Notes: generated by a model not told the origin, from the letters alone. A stretch of DNA of 5,092 nt from Brevundimonas sp. (GCA_015234495.1 JADGMZ010000117.1:1-5092); one strand, 5' to 3'; shown: positions 1-5,092, counted from the stretch's first letter. A program made the numbers and translations.

Positions 1-138
1 GACCAGTTCCGGGCGCTGGACCTGAACCGGGTCAAGACGCTGCTGCGCCAGCCGGTGATGGTCGACCTGCGCAACGTCTACCGCCCCGAGGACATGCGCG
101 CCCGCGGCTTCCGCTACGCTTCGATCGGCAGGGGCTAG
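1..138 (+). CDS. UDP-glucose 6-dehydrogenase family protein, C-terminal fragment
   Basis: This is the last 45 codons of a gene that begins left of the window, ending at TAG (136-138). The visible tail, including VMVDLRNVYRPEDMRARGF followed by RYASIGR, is the typical end of the C-terminal UDP-binding domain of the UDP-glucose/GDP-mannose dehydrogenase family. The 'D-R-N-x-Y' element followed by 'GF-Y-IGR' is the usual closing block of bacterial UDP-glucose 6-dehydrogenases. These cytoplasmic enzymes oxidise UDP-glucose to UDP-glucuronate with two NAD+, feeding exopolysaccharide and lipopolysaccharide synthesis. The catalytic cysteine and the Rossmann domain lie outside the window, so a sister substrate (UDP-ManNAc or GDP-mannose) cannot be excluded. 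The stop codon overlaps by 4 bp the stop of the convergent small gene on the other strand. Confidence 0.85.
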   Translation, partial: DQFRALDLNRVKTLLRQPVMVDLRNVYRPEDMRARGFRYASIGRG

Positions 139-302
139 CGCAGGGTCGCCGCAACCAGCACCGGCCGTTCCTGGGCCCGGGCCTCGGCCTCGGGCAGCAG
201 GGTCTGGCCCACGCCGATCACGAGCATGGCCGTGACCACCGCCGAGACGACCGCAATCGCGCCAAGTCGGACGCCGTCAGTGAATTCGTGGTCCGGCTGC
301 AC
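135..302 (-). CDS. small single-pass membrane protein, unknown function (GTG start)
   Basis: Reading the minus strand from a GTG at 302 to a TAG at 135 gives a 55-residue protein of no family I recognise. It has a short polar N-terminus (QPDHEFTDGVR), then a hydrophobic, Ala/Val-rich segment at about residues 13-36 suited to one membrane span, then a short charged tail (PEAEARAQERP) ending in VAATLR. The start is supported by a GGGAG Shine-Dalgarno (308-312) five bases upstream of the GTG. There is no ATG upstream in frame, and the next one (residue 26) falls inside the hydrophobic segment. The upstream frame is closed by a stop at 360-362. The gene converges on the dehydrogenase gene with a 4-bp overlap of stop codons (CTAG) and lies downstream of the lipoprotein gene on the same strand, beyond a strong terminator, so it probably has its own promoter. 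Size, start codon and the lack of a known family leave moderate doubt. Confidence 0.6.
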   Translation of the reverse strand: MQPDHEFTDGVRLGAIAVVSAVVTAMLVIGVGQTLLPEAEARAQERPVLVAATLR

Positions 303-380
303 AGTGGCTCCCAGGTCGCACCCCCCTGCTATCCAGCATCTGCGGCCCGCCGCCGCAAGTCACGGAACAGTGTCCGACAG

Positions 381-407
381 AAAAAGGCGGAGCCGGAGCC
401 CCGCCTT
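381..407 (-). terminator. rho-independent terminator of the OmpA-like lipoprotein gene
   Basis: On the minus strand the transcript forms a 7-bp stem AAGGCGG/CCGCCTT (plus positions 401-407 and 384-390) around a 10-base GC-rich loop, directly followed by a run of five U (plus A's at 381-385). The stem begins 28 bases after the lipoprotein stop codon. Stem strength, U-tract and position are all those of an intrinsic terminator. On the plus strand the hairpin is followed by no T-run, so it appears to be one-directional. Confidence 0.85.
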
Positions 408-434
408 CCTGTCGATATACCGGGAAACCGACGT

Positions 435-1103
435 CTAGCCGCGGAACGGACGGATCAGGATTTCGACGCGCCGGTTCTGGGCCTTGCCTTCGGCCGTGGC
501 GTTGCTGGCGACCGGCTGGGATTCGCCGCGGCCGTCGACGTACAGCCGGTCGGCCAGGACGTTGCGGGTGACAAGGTACTGCGCCACCGACGAGGCGCGC
601 CGGCGCGACAGGTCGAGGTTGAAGTCCTCGGCCCCGTCGGAATCGGCGTGACCGATGATGTCGACGACCGATTGGTCGTAGCGGTTCAGCACCGCCGCCA
701 CATCGTCGAGCGTCGCGTAGAAGCGCGGGTCGATCGAGGCCTGGGCGGTGGAGAAGCTGACGTCGGCGGGCATGCGCAGGACCAGGTTGTCGCCCTGGCG
801 GGCGACGCCGACGCCGCTGCCGGACAATTCCGCCTCCAGCTCACGCTGCTGGCGATCCATATAGGCGCCGACGGCGCCGCCGCCGAGCGCGCCGATGCCG
901 GCGCCGATCAGGGCGTTCTTGCGGCCCTCCTCGGAGTTGGAGGTGTTGGTCAGATAGCCGAGCACGGCCCCGCCGAGGGCGCCGGCCAGGGCGCCGGTGG
1001 CGGTGTTGTTGCGGCGCGGGGTCGAGCTGTAGGGGTCGGTGGTGGTGCAGGCGCCCAGCAGGGCGGCGACGCTGATGCCTGTGAGGACGAGTTTGGCGTG
1101 CAT
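435..1103 (-). CDS. outer-membrane lipoprotein with glycine zipper and OmpA-like peptidoglycan-binding domain (YiaD-like)
   Basis: This 222-residue protein probably links the outer membrane to peptidoglycan. It has a lipoprotein signal peptide (residues 1-18) with lipobox LLGAC, so Cys19 would be lipidated after cleavage. Residues about 37-81 form a glycine-zipper segment rich in Gly/Ala with GxxxG-type spacing (ALAGALGGAVLG and IGAGIGALGGGAVGAY). Residues about 105-219 are an OmpA C-terminal domain: GHADSDG, then LSRRRASSVAQYL, GRGESQP and the closing NRRVEI. Asp154 and Arg169 lie 15 residues apart, as do the diaminopimelate-binding Asp and Arg of Acinetobacter OmpA. Order and length match E. 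coli YiaD. The ATG is preceded by an AGGAAGGA Shine-Dalgarno (1114-1121). Upstream lies a GGAAC-N16-CGTT promoter-like element (1140-1164), and the gene ends in an intrinsic terminator, so it looks monocistronic. The family is secure; a specific physiological role is not. Confidence 0.92.
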   Translation of the reverse strand: MHAKLVLTGISVAALLGACTTTDPYSSTPRRNNTATGALAGALGGAVLGYLTNTSNSEEGRKNALIGAGIGALGGGAVGAYMDRQQRELEAELSGSGVGVARQGDNLVLRMPADVSFSTAQASIDPRFYATLDDVAAVLNRYDQSVVDIIGHADSDGAEDFNLDLSRRRASSVAQYLVTRNVLADRLYVDGRGESQPVASNATAEGKAQNRRVEILIRPFRG

Positions 1104-1137
1104 GGGGAAAGGGTCCTTCCTGTTCCGGGTTGACGTC

Positions 1138-1163
1138 GGAACGCGGTCTTACAGTCAAGGTTC
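1138..1163 (+). promoter_or_regulatory. possible divergent EcfG-like promoter toward the oxygenase gene
   Basis: Because the element lies in an inverted repeat, the plus strand also reads GGAAC (1138-1142), 16 bases, then GGTT (1159-1162), one base off the CGTT consensus. It points at the oxygenase gene, but the leader would be about 115 bases, which is long. A competing housekeeping-like candidate lies nearer the gene: TTGCCA (1225-1230), 18 bases, TATGGA (1249-1254). It has a good -35 and a poor -10. Neither is certain. Confidence 0.35.
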
Positions 1164-1164
1164 C
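1140..1164 (-). promoter_or_regulatory. EcfG (SigT)-type general stress promoter toward the OmpA-like lipoprotein gene
   Basis: Read on the minus strand, GGAAC (1164-1160) is followed after exactly 16 bases by CGTT (1143-1140). This is the consensus described for the alphaproteobacterial general stress sigma factor EcfG (SigT in Caulobacter), GGAAC-N16/17-CGTT. A start site about 6-9 bases past the -10 would fall near 1131-1134. That gives a leader of about 30 bases containing the lipoprotein Shine-Dalgarno at 1114-1121. Motif, spacing, orientation and distance all agree, but activity is inferred. Confidence 0.65.
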
Positions 1165-1243
1165 GACATGTACGGCGCCTGAACGATCCCGTGCAGCCCT
1201 CGCCCGCGGTCCGGCGCCCTCGCTTTGCCAAGATCGGCTCGCA

Positions 1244-1261
1244 GGGCGTATGGAAACGCCC
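1244..1261. repeat. short inverted repeat upstream of the oxygenase gene
   Basis: GGGCGT (1244-1249) and ACGCCC (1256-1261) form a perfect 6-bp inverted repeat with a 6-base spacer, ending 22 bases before the oxygenase ATG. It overlaps the weak -10-like TATGGA. It could be an operator or a leader hairpin. At this GC content a 6-bp match may also be chance. Confidence 0.35.
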
Positions 1262-1283
1262 GAAATCCATCAGAGGTCCCGCC

Positions 1284-2249
1284 ATGGCTGACAGCCTGAG
1301 CTCCGCCACCGCTTCCCGCGCCATCGAACCCGTCTCGATGACGCTGTACGACAGCGACTTCCAGGCCTTCGCCGACCGGCTGGGGACCTCCTTCAAGCGG
1401 TACGGCTTCGCCGTCATCTCCGACCACGGCCTGGACGAGTCGGTGATCGGGTCCGCCGTGGACGACGCCAAGGCCTTCTTCGCCCTGCCGGAAGAGGTCA
1501 AGCGCCAGTACCACCAGCCGGGAACCGGGGGCGCGCGCGGGCTGACCCCGTTCGGGGTCGAGGCGGCCAAGGGGGCGACAGCGGTCGACCTCAAGGAGTT
1601 CTGGCACGTCGGGCGTGAGCTGCCGGAGGGTCACCCCTACCGCAAATATATGCGCGACAACGTCTGGCCGACGGAGGTCCCGGGCTTCCGCGAGCACCTG
1701 TACGGCATGTTCACGGCCATGGACGAGCTGGGGCGGCGCATCCTGCGCGCCATCGCCCGCTATCTGGAGCTGGGCGACGACTTCTTCGAGGACAAGGTCG
1801 AGCTGGGCAACTCCATCCTGCGCATGCTGCACTATCCGCCGGTGCCGGCCGACGCGCCGGGCGTGCGGGCCGGGGCGCATGAGGACATCAACGTCATCAC
1901 CCTGCTGCTGGGCGCCGAGGAGGCCGGGCTGCAGCTGAAGGACGCCGACGGCCAGTGGCTGGACATCGCGCCGCCGCCGAACGCCCTGGTGGTCAACATC
2001 GGCGACATGCTGCAGCGGCTGACCAACCACGTGCTGCCGTCGACGACGCACCGGGTGGTCAATCCAGCCGCGGAACGGCGCGGCTTCGCCCGCTATTCGA
2101 CGCCCTTCTTCCTGCACTTCAACCCGGACTTCGTGATCGAGAGCCTGCCGTCGACGGTGACGCCGGAGAACCCCGACCGCTACGCCGGCAAGGCGATCAT
2201 GGCCGAGGACTTCCTGACCGAACGGCTGAAGGAAATCCGGCTGATCTGA
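1284..2249 (+). CDS. isopenicillin N synthase-like 2-oxoglutarate/Fe(II)-dependent oxygenase
   Basis: A 321-residue cytoplasmic non-heme iron oxygenase. The N-terminal region (about residues 14-125) has the family's DIOX_N features, including FKRYGFAVISDHGL and a following FFALPEEVKRQY. The C-terminal double-stranded beta-helix carries the iron ligands His199 and Asp201 (AHEDINVITLLL) and His256 (STTHRVVNP). Arg270 with Ser272 (RYSTPFF) forms the RxS motif that holds the 2-oxoglutarate C5 carboxylate. All catalytic residues are present, so it should couple 2-oxoglutarate decarboxylation to oxidation of an unidentified substrate. Family members include penicillin, gibberellin and ethylene-forming enzymes, so the substrate cannot be read from sequence. 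The ATG at 1284 is preferred because AGAGG (1272-1276) lies seven bases upstream. An in-frame GTG at 1191 would add 31 residues with no conserved content. It is transcribed divergently from the lipoprotein gene and convergently with the TadG-like gene, so it is probably monocistronic. Confidence 0.9.
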   Translation: MADSLSSATASRAIEPVSMTLYDSDFQAFADRLGTSFKRYGFAVISDHGLDESVIGSAVDDAKAFFALPEEVKRQYHQPGTGGARGLTPFGVEAAKGATAVDLKEFWHVGRELPEGHPYRKYMRDNVWPTEVPGFREHLYGMFTAMDELGRRILRAIARYLELGDDFFEDKVELGNSILRMLHYPPVPADAPGVRAGAHEDINVITLLLGAEEAGLQLKDADGQWLDIAPPPNALVVNIGDMLQRLTNHVLPSTTHRVVNPAAERRGFARYSTPFFLHFNPDFVIESLPSTVTPENPDRYAGKAIMAEDFLTERLKEIRLI

Positions 2250-2276
2250 GGGCGATACATTTCGGGCCCGACATGC

Positions 2277-2304
2277 TCGACAATGGCGTGCGCGGCATCG
2301 TCGA
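2277..2304 (-). terminator. hairpin in convergent gap, possible terminator of the TadG-like gene
   Basis: In the 91-bp gap between the converging oxygenase and TadG-like genes, TCGACAATG (2277-2285) and CATCGTCGA (2296-2304) form a 9-bp stem around a 10-base loop. In minus-strand RNA it is fully paired with one G-U; in plus-strand RNA there is one A-C mismatch. It starts 37 bases after the TadG-like stop and 28 after the oxygenase stop. No U-tract follows on either strand, so it is not a classical intrinsic terminator. Confidence 0.35.
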
Positions 2305-2340
2305 CACAATCGACAAGCAAGACATGCCTGCGACGGCGGC

Positions 2341-4221
2341 CTATTTCGAGATGCGCAACTGGGTGATGTCGCGGCCGATGGCGGCGAAGGCTTCGGACAG
2401 GTCGCCGCCGCTGGCCGGCAGGTAGAAGTTCGCCGGCGTCGAGGCGCAGGCCTGCAGCATGTTGGCCGCACTGCCGCCCGAGGCGATCTGGAAGCCGACC
2501 GTGTAGACGAGCACGCCGCGGGCCTTCATCGCCGCGCACAGGGCCTTGCCCTGCTCGAACGGATCGCCGTTGTCGGCGTCGCAATCGATCTTGCCGGTGT
2601 TGCTGCCCGAGCCGTCGCCGGCCTGGCGGGAGATGACGCCCTTGCAGTAGGGGGTGTTGAACTCGCCGTCGGTCATGATGATCACGGCTTTCAGGGTATT
2701 GGCGGTGTTGTAGCCGGCCGCGCTGTTCGACGGCCACAGGCTGTTGAAGTTCGGCGACACCATATACCAGCCCCAGGCGATGCCGATCTGGCCCGCGGTC
2801 GAACCCTCGACGGTGTAGTCGTTGATGGCGTTCTTGAGCGTATTCCTGTTGCTGGTCAGGGGCTGCAGGGTGGCGTCCAGGCAGGTGTTGCTGGAGGCGC
2901 TGGGATAGTTGCGGCCCACCCGGGCGCTGGACGGCGAGGCGTCGGTATAGGCCTGGGCCCCGGTGCGCTCGGTGACGCAGCTGCTGATCTGGTGGGTCTG
3001 CAGGTCGCCGTACATGTTCTCGAAGGCGAAATAGGTGCAGCCCTGCTGCGCGCACCAGGCGCGGCCGCCCGAGGTGTAGGGGCTCAGCGCCGAGGCGTTG
3101 GGGTCGATGGTGAAGGTGTTGGTGGTGACGTTGCCGACCAGGAAGGTGTCATTGTTGATCTGCGTCATCCCGTTGACGCCGGTGATGTAGACGTAGTCGT
3201 TGTTGGCCATGCCGTGGCCGTTGGCGGTGATCGTGATCGAGCAGTCGTTGTTCTGGCAGCGCCGCACCTTGGCGTTGCCGGAATAGTACCCCCAGTTGCG
3301 GCCGTCGATGCGGCTTCCGTTGAGCGAATAGAGCTCGAAGGTGTCGCGGGTCTTGTTCCGGACGCGGTACGCCTTGTTGTTCAGCTGGGTCATCCCGCCG
3401 GCGCCGGTGATCCAGATCACGTCGTCATTGTTGAAGCCGTGGCCGTTCGAAGTGATTTTCACGGGCCGCTCGCGGGAGGCGCCGGTGATGGTCTTCTCGG
3501 TCCCGACGAGATTGATGACCGCGCCTGTGATGTTGGCGTAGCCGGCCGCGGCGCCGCGGGCGGCGTTGGCGTTGGAGCCGAGGTTCACGCCCATCGAATA
3601 GGGCACGAGGGCCAGCTTCGAATAGTAGGGGCTCTGGACCGGCTGGACGATGATGTCGACCAGGTCCTTGGCGGCGGCCTTCAGGTCATTGATGCGCTGG
3701 CCGGCCATCGAGCCGGTGACGTCGAGGACCAGGGCGACCTCAAGGTTGCGCGACGACCGGTCGACCTCGGAGTGGCTGCCGACCGGCAGATAGTCGTCCA
3801 TCAACTGGCCGTAGGGCGGCAGGAAGATGTTGGCGACGAGGGTCTTCACCTGCACCCTGGCGTCAGCGACGACCACGTCGTCCCCGCTGAGGATGAAGGA
3901 GGTCTGATCCTCTTCGAGGGTCACATTCGGATAGGCTTGGAGATTGGCCTTCAACGCCGCCAGGCCGATGCGCTGCAGATCCTCGTGCCGGGTGTAGGGC
4001 GAACGGGCGGCGGCCAGGGCGGCGGCGTCGAGGGCGTCCTGGAGATTGACCCGGACCGTCGACATCCGGTGGATGTCGACGCCGCCCAGGGTCATCAGGA
4101 TCAGGACCGGCAGGCTGAGGCTGAACAGCATGGCGACGTTGCCGCGGACGTCGTGGGCCAGCCGGCGGACGAAGCCCCGCGCGCCGTCGACAACACCCCT
4201 GATCCAGGTTTTTCGCCCCAT
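2341..4221 (-). CDS. TadG-like Flp pilus-assembly protein with VWA domain and two FCCH-like repeats
   Basis: A 626-residue envelope protein. Residues about 25-75 are a TadE/TadG-like N-terminus (RGNVAMLFSLSLPVLILMTL) whose single membrane segment (about 29-50) anchors the rest in the periplasm. Residues about 160-626 form a von Willebrand A domain with a metal site: DVTGSM supplies Asp167, Thr169 and Ser171, Thr475 sits in STAGQIGIAWGW, and Asp518 in IIMTDGEF. A large insertion after LALVPYSMGVNLG holds two related repeats (about 252-315 and 327-387), then a Cys-containing stretch (SSCVTERTGAQAYTDASPS) familiar from TadG proteins. Ten cysteines, all after the membrane segment, suggest periplasmic disulfides. 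TadG acts with the Flp/Tad pilus machinery in adhesion, but no other tad gene is here, so this may be a stand-alone paralog. The ATG at 4221 has GGGA (4228-4231) six bases upstream. A TTG at 4308 would add 29 basic residues and lacks a Shine-Dalgarno. Confidence 0.88.
   Translation of the reverse strand: MGRKTWIRGVVDGARGFVRRLAHDVRGNVAMLFSLSLPVLILMTLGGVDIHRMSTVRVNLQDALDAAALAAARSPYTRHEDLQRIGLAALKANLQAYPNVTLEEDQTSFILSGDDVVVADARVQVKTLVANIFLPPYGQLMDDYLPVGSHSEVDRSSRNLEVALVLDVTGSMAGQRINDLKAAAKDLVDIIVQPVQSPYYSKLALVPYSMGVNLGSNANAARGAAAGYANITGAVINLVGTEKTITGASRERPVKITSNGHGFNNDDVIWITGAGGMTQLNNKAYRVRNKTRDTFELYSLNGSRIDGRNWGYYSGNAKVRRCQNNDCSITITANGHGMANNDYVYITGVNGMTQINNDTFLVGNVTTNTFTIDPNASALSPYTSGGRAWCAQQGCTYFAFENMYGDLQTHQISSCVTERTGAQAYTDASPSSARVGRNYPSASSNTCLDATLQPLTSNRNTLKNAINDYTVEGSTAGQIGIAWGWYMVSPNFNSLWPSNSAAGYNTANTLKAVIIMTDGEFNTPYCKGVISRQAGDGSGSNTGKIDCDADNGDPFEQGKALCAAMKARGVLVYTVGFQIASGGSAANMLQACASTPANFYLPASGGDLSEAFAAIGRDITQLRISK
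3061..3243 (-). repeat. FCCH-like protein repeat 2 in the TadG-like gene
   Basis: Encodes residues about 327-387, with core ITANGHGMANNDYVYITGVN, then GMTQINN, then 'TFLVGNVTTNTFTID'. It aligns to repeat 1 almost without gaps through the core, 75 residues downstream, and the DNA of the two cores is also visibly similar, which points to tandem duplication. A CQNNDC pair of cysteines sits at the junction of the repeats. Confidence 0.7.
3277..3468 (-). repeat. FCCH-like protein repeat 1 in the TadG-like gene
   Basis: Encodes residues about 252-315 of the TadG-like protein. The core pattern is ITSNGHGFNNDDVIWITGAG, then GMTQLNN, then a 'Y-V-N-T-DTFEL' strand. This 'NGHG...D.V.ITG..GMTQ.NN...V.N.T..TF' pattern resembles segments labelled E1 FCCH-like in bacterial and phage structural proteins. 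The assignment is from memory of the pattern. Confidence 0.7.
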
Positions 4222-4345
4222 TGCCGATCCCAGCCGCCCTTGCCGCCGGCGCAGCCCGCCTACGGTCGTCCGGGGACTATGGCGCAAGTCGGTTAAGAGA
4301 AGCGCCAACAGCGAAAGTTAACGAGACCCGCGTTCGGCGAGTTGA
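4222..4345. other. intergenic region between M2 peptidase and TadG-like genes
   Basis: These 124 bases separate two minus-strand genes. There is no hairpin with a U-tract after the peptidase stop, so co-transcription is possible. Two TTAA boxes (4293-4296 and 4318-4321, the latter within GTTAAC) stand out against the GC-rich background. On the minus strand TTAACT (4321-4316), 17 bases, then TCTTAA (4298-4293) is a weak -35/-10 candidate for the TadG-like gene. Confidence 0.3.
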
Positions 4346-5092
4346 TCAGGTCTCCCAGCCGCAGCCCTCGCCGCGGTTCTGTTCGGTCAGCCAGGTGTTG
4401 AGCGGGGCGAAATAGGCGGCGATGGCCGAGGCGTCGTTCTCACGCTGGCCGGTGAAGGCCTGCATCGCCTCGGGCCACGGGCGCGACTGGCCCATCTCCA
4501 TCATGGCGTTGAAGCGCTCGCCCACGTCCTTGTCGCCGTAGATCGAGCAGCGGTGCAGCGGCCCGGTCCAGCCGGCCTGTTCGCAGGCGGCGCGGTGGAA
4601 CTGGAACTGGTAGATGTGGGCCAGGAAGTAGCGCGTGTACGGGGTGTTGCCCGGGATGTGGTATTTGGCGCCCGGGTCGAAAGCGTTCTCCGGACGCGGC
4701 CCCGGCGGCGTCAGGCCCTGGTATTTCAGCATGTCGGCGGTCCAGGCGTCGTTGTACTCTGCCGGCGTCGTCTCGCCCGAGAACACGTCCCAGCGCCAGC
4801 GGTCGACCATCAGGCCGAAGGGCAGGAAGGCGATCTTGTCGAGCGCCATCTTGAGCAGGAAGGGAATGTCCTCCTCCTCGCCCGGCACGGCGTCCAGCAG
4901 GCCGATCTGCTGCAGATAGGTCGGGGTGGTCGCCGACAGGCCGACGAAATCGCCGATGGCCTCGTGGAAGCCGTCGTTCGCGCCGTTCTTGAACAGGAAG
5001 GGCTGATCCTTGTAGGCGCGCTGGTAGAAGTTGTGACCCAGTTCGTGGTGGACGGTGTAGAAGTCGTCGGCGTTCACCTGGGTGCACATCTT
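4346..5092 (-). CDS. M2 family zinc peptidyl-dipeptidase (ACE-like), C-terminal part
   Basis: The final 248 residues of a gene that starts right of the window. The zinc site is complete: HHELGH gives His16, Glu17 and His20 (fragment numbering), and the third ligand Glu44 lies in GANDGFHEAIGD, with the same 28-residue spacing from the first zinc histidine as human ACE His383-Glu411. The substrate and chloride pocket is also kept: KYHIP matches ACE Lys511/His513, and PYTRYF matches Tyr520/Arg522/Tyr523. Two cysteines in ACEQAGWTGPLHRCSIY match the ACE disulfide, which implies an oxidising compartment, probably the periplasm. The family removes C-terminal dipeptides from oligopeptides; in bacteria the likely role is peptide scavenging or turnover. 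The N-terminus and any signal peptide are outside the window. The stop is TGA at 4346-4348. The TadG-like gene follows on the same strand after 124 bases. Confidence 0.95.
   Translation of the reverse strand, partial: KMCTQVNADDFYTVHHELGHNFYQRAYKDQPFLFKNGANDGFHEAIGDFVGLSATTPTYLQQIGLLDAVPGEEEDIPFLLKMALDKIAFLPFGLMVDRWRWDVFSGETTPAEYNDAWTADMLKYQGLTPPGPRPENAFDPGAKYHIPGNTPYTRYFLAHIYQFQFHRAACEQAGWTGPLHRCSIYGDKDVGERFNAMMEMGQSRPWPEAMQAFTGQRENDASAIAAYFAPLNTWLTEQNRGEGCGWET

Larger units (their letters stand above)
1135..1167. repeat. perfect 8-bp inverted repeat in divergent intergenic region
   Basis: GTCGGAAC (1135-1142) is mirrored by GTTCCGAC (1160-1167) with a 17-base spacer. A third half-copy, GTTCCG, lies at 1122-1127, facing the 1137-1142 copy with a 9-base gap. 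The repeat coincides with the back-to-back GGAAC/GTT promoter elements, which explain most of it. The outer GTC/GAC pairs lie beyond the sigma motif and could belong to a regulator site. Confidence 0.7.

Noticed and set aside
288..1133. Open plus-strand frame of 281 codons antisense to the lipoprotein gene
   Set aside because: Low-complexity Gly/Ala/Val/Asp-rich product typical of the antisense frame of a GC-rich gene. The opposite strand encodes a clear OmpA-domain protein with lipobox, Shine-Dalgarno and terminator.
1191..1283. Longer N-terminus for the oxygenase from a GTG at 1191
   Set aside because: The extra 31 residues have no family similarity, and the ATG at 1284 has its own Shine-Dalgarno. 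The extension would also cover the inverted repeat and -10-like sequence.
2273..2425. Possible 50-residue plus-strand gene starting in the convergent gap
   Set aside because: No Shine-Dalgarno before the ATG, and more than half of it lies antisense to the conserved C-terminus of the TadG-like gene.
1155..2471. Open minus-strand frame of 438 codons antisense to the oxygenase gene
   Set aside because: Arg/Pro/Gln/Val-rich composition without domains, overlapping an oxygenase with every catalytic residue intact.
2992..4296. Open plus-strand frame of 434 codons antisense to the TadG-like gene
   Set aside because: The product is Val/Gly/Asp/Ala-biased with no recognisable motif, and the opposite strand carries well-conserved TadG and VWA motifs. 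It is a shadow of that gene's codon bias.
4293..4321. CtrA-type site upstream of the TadG-like gene
   Set aside because: Two TTAA boxes are present, but they are 21 bases apart instead of the 7 of the TTAA-N7-TTAA consensus. At most they are isolated half-sites.
1..5092. CRISPR arrays, insertion sequences, tRNA or rRNA genes, prophage genes
   Set aside because: No regularly spaced direct repeats, transposase motifs, terminal inverted repeats or RNA gene signatures were seen. The phage-like FCCH pattern lies within a TadG-like gene and is not evidence of a prophage.

Overview
The window is GC-rich with strong third-position G/C bias, and its gene content fits an alphaproteobacterium, most likely of the Caulobacterales (Brevundimonas, Caulobacter or Phenylobacterium). 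That placement is inferred from codon bias, from the TadG-type pilus protein, from a bacterial ACE-like M2 peptidase, and from an EcfG-type stress promoter (GGAAC-N16-CGTT), a signal confined to alphaproteobacteria. No rRNA, tRNA, CRISPR array, insertion sequence or phage gene is visible.

Layout, left to right: (1) the last 45 codons of a UDP-glucose 6-dehydrogenase-type gene on + (1-138); (2) a convergent 55-residue single-membrane-segment protein on - (135-302), started at GTG and overlapping the dehydrogenase stop by 4 bp; (3) a rho-independent terminator (381-407) ending a - strand lipoprotein gene with a glycine zipper and an OmpA peptidoglycan-binding domain (435-1103); (4) a 180-bp divergent intergenic region (1104-1283) with a perfect 8-bp inverted repeat that reads as a GGAAC-N16-CGTT promoter toward the lipoprotein and a one-base variant toward the right; (5) a + strand isopenicillin N synthase-like 2-oxoglutarate/Fe(II) oxygenase (1284-2249); (6) a 91-bp convergent gap with a 9-bp-stem hairpin; (7) a - strand TadG-like pilus-assembly protein (2341-4221) whose VWA domain carries two tandem FCCH-like repeats in a loop; (8) the C-terminal 248 residues of an M2 (ACE-type) zinc dipeptidase on - (4346-5092), running off the right edge.

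The genes do not form one pathway. The common theme is the cell envelope: a sugar-nucleotide dehydrogenase for surface polysaccharide, a peptidoglycan-anchored lipoprotein, a pilus-associated surface protein and a probably periplasmic peptidase. The oxygenase stands apart as a soluble catabolic or tailoring enzyme of unknown substrate.

The most noteworthy observations are the bidirectional EcfG-like promoter, which would place the lipoprotein (and perhaps the oxygenase) under the general stress response, the repeat-bearing insertion within the VWA domain of the TadG-like protein, and the small GTG-started membrane protein. I see no convincing evidence of a wholly new multi-gene system here.
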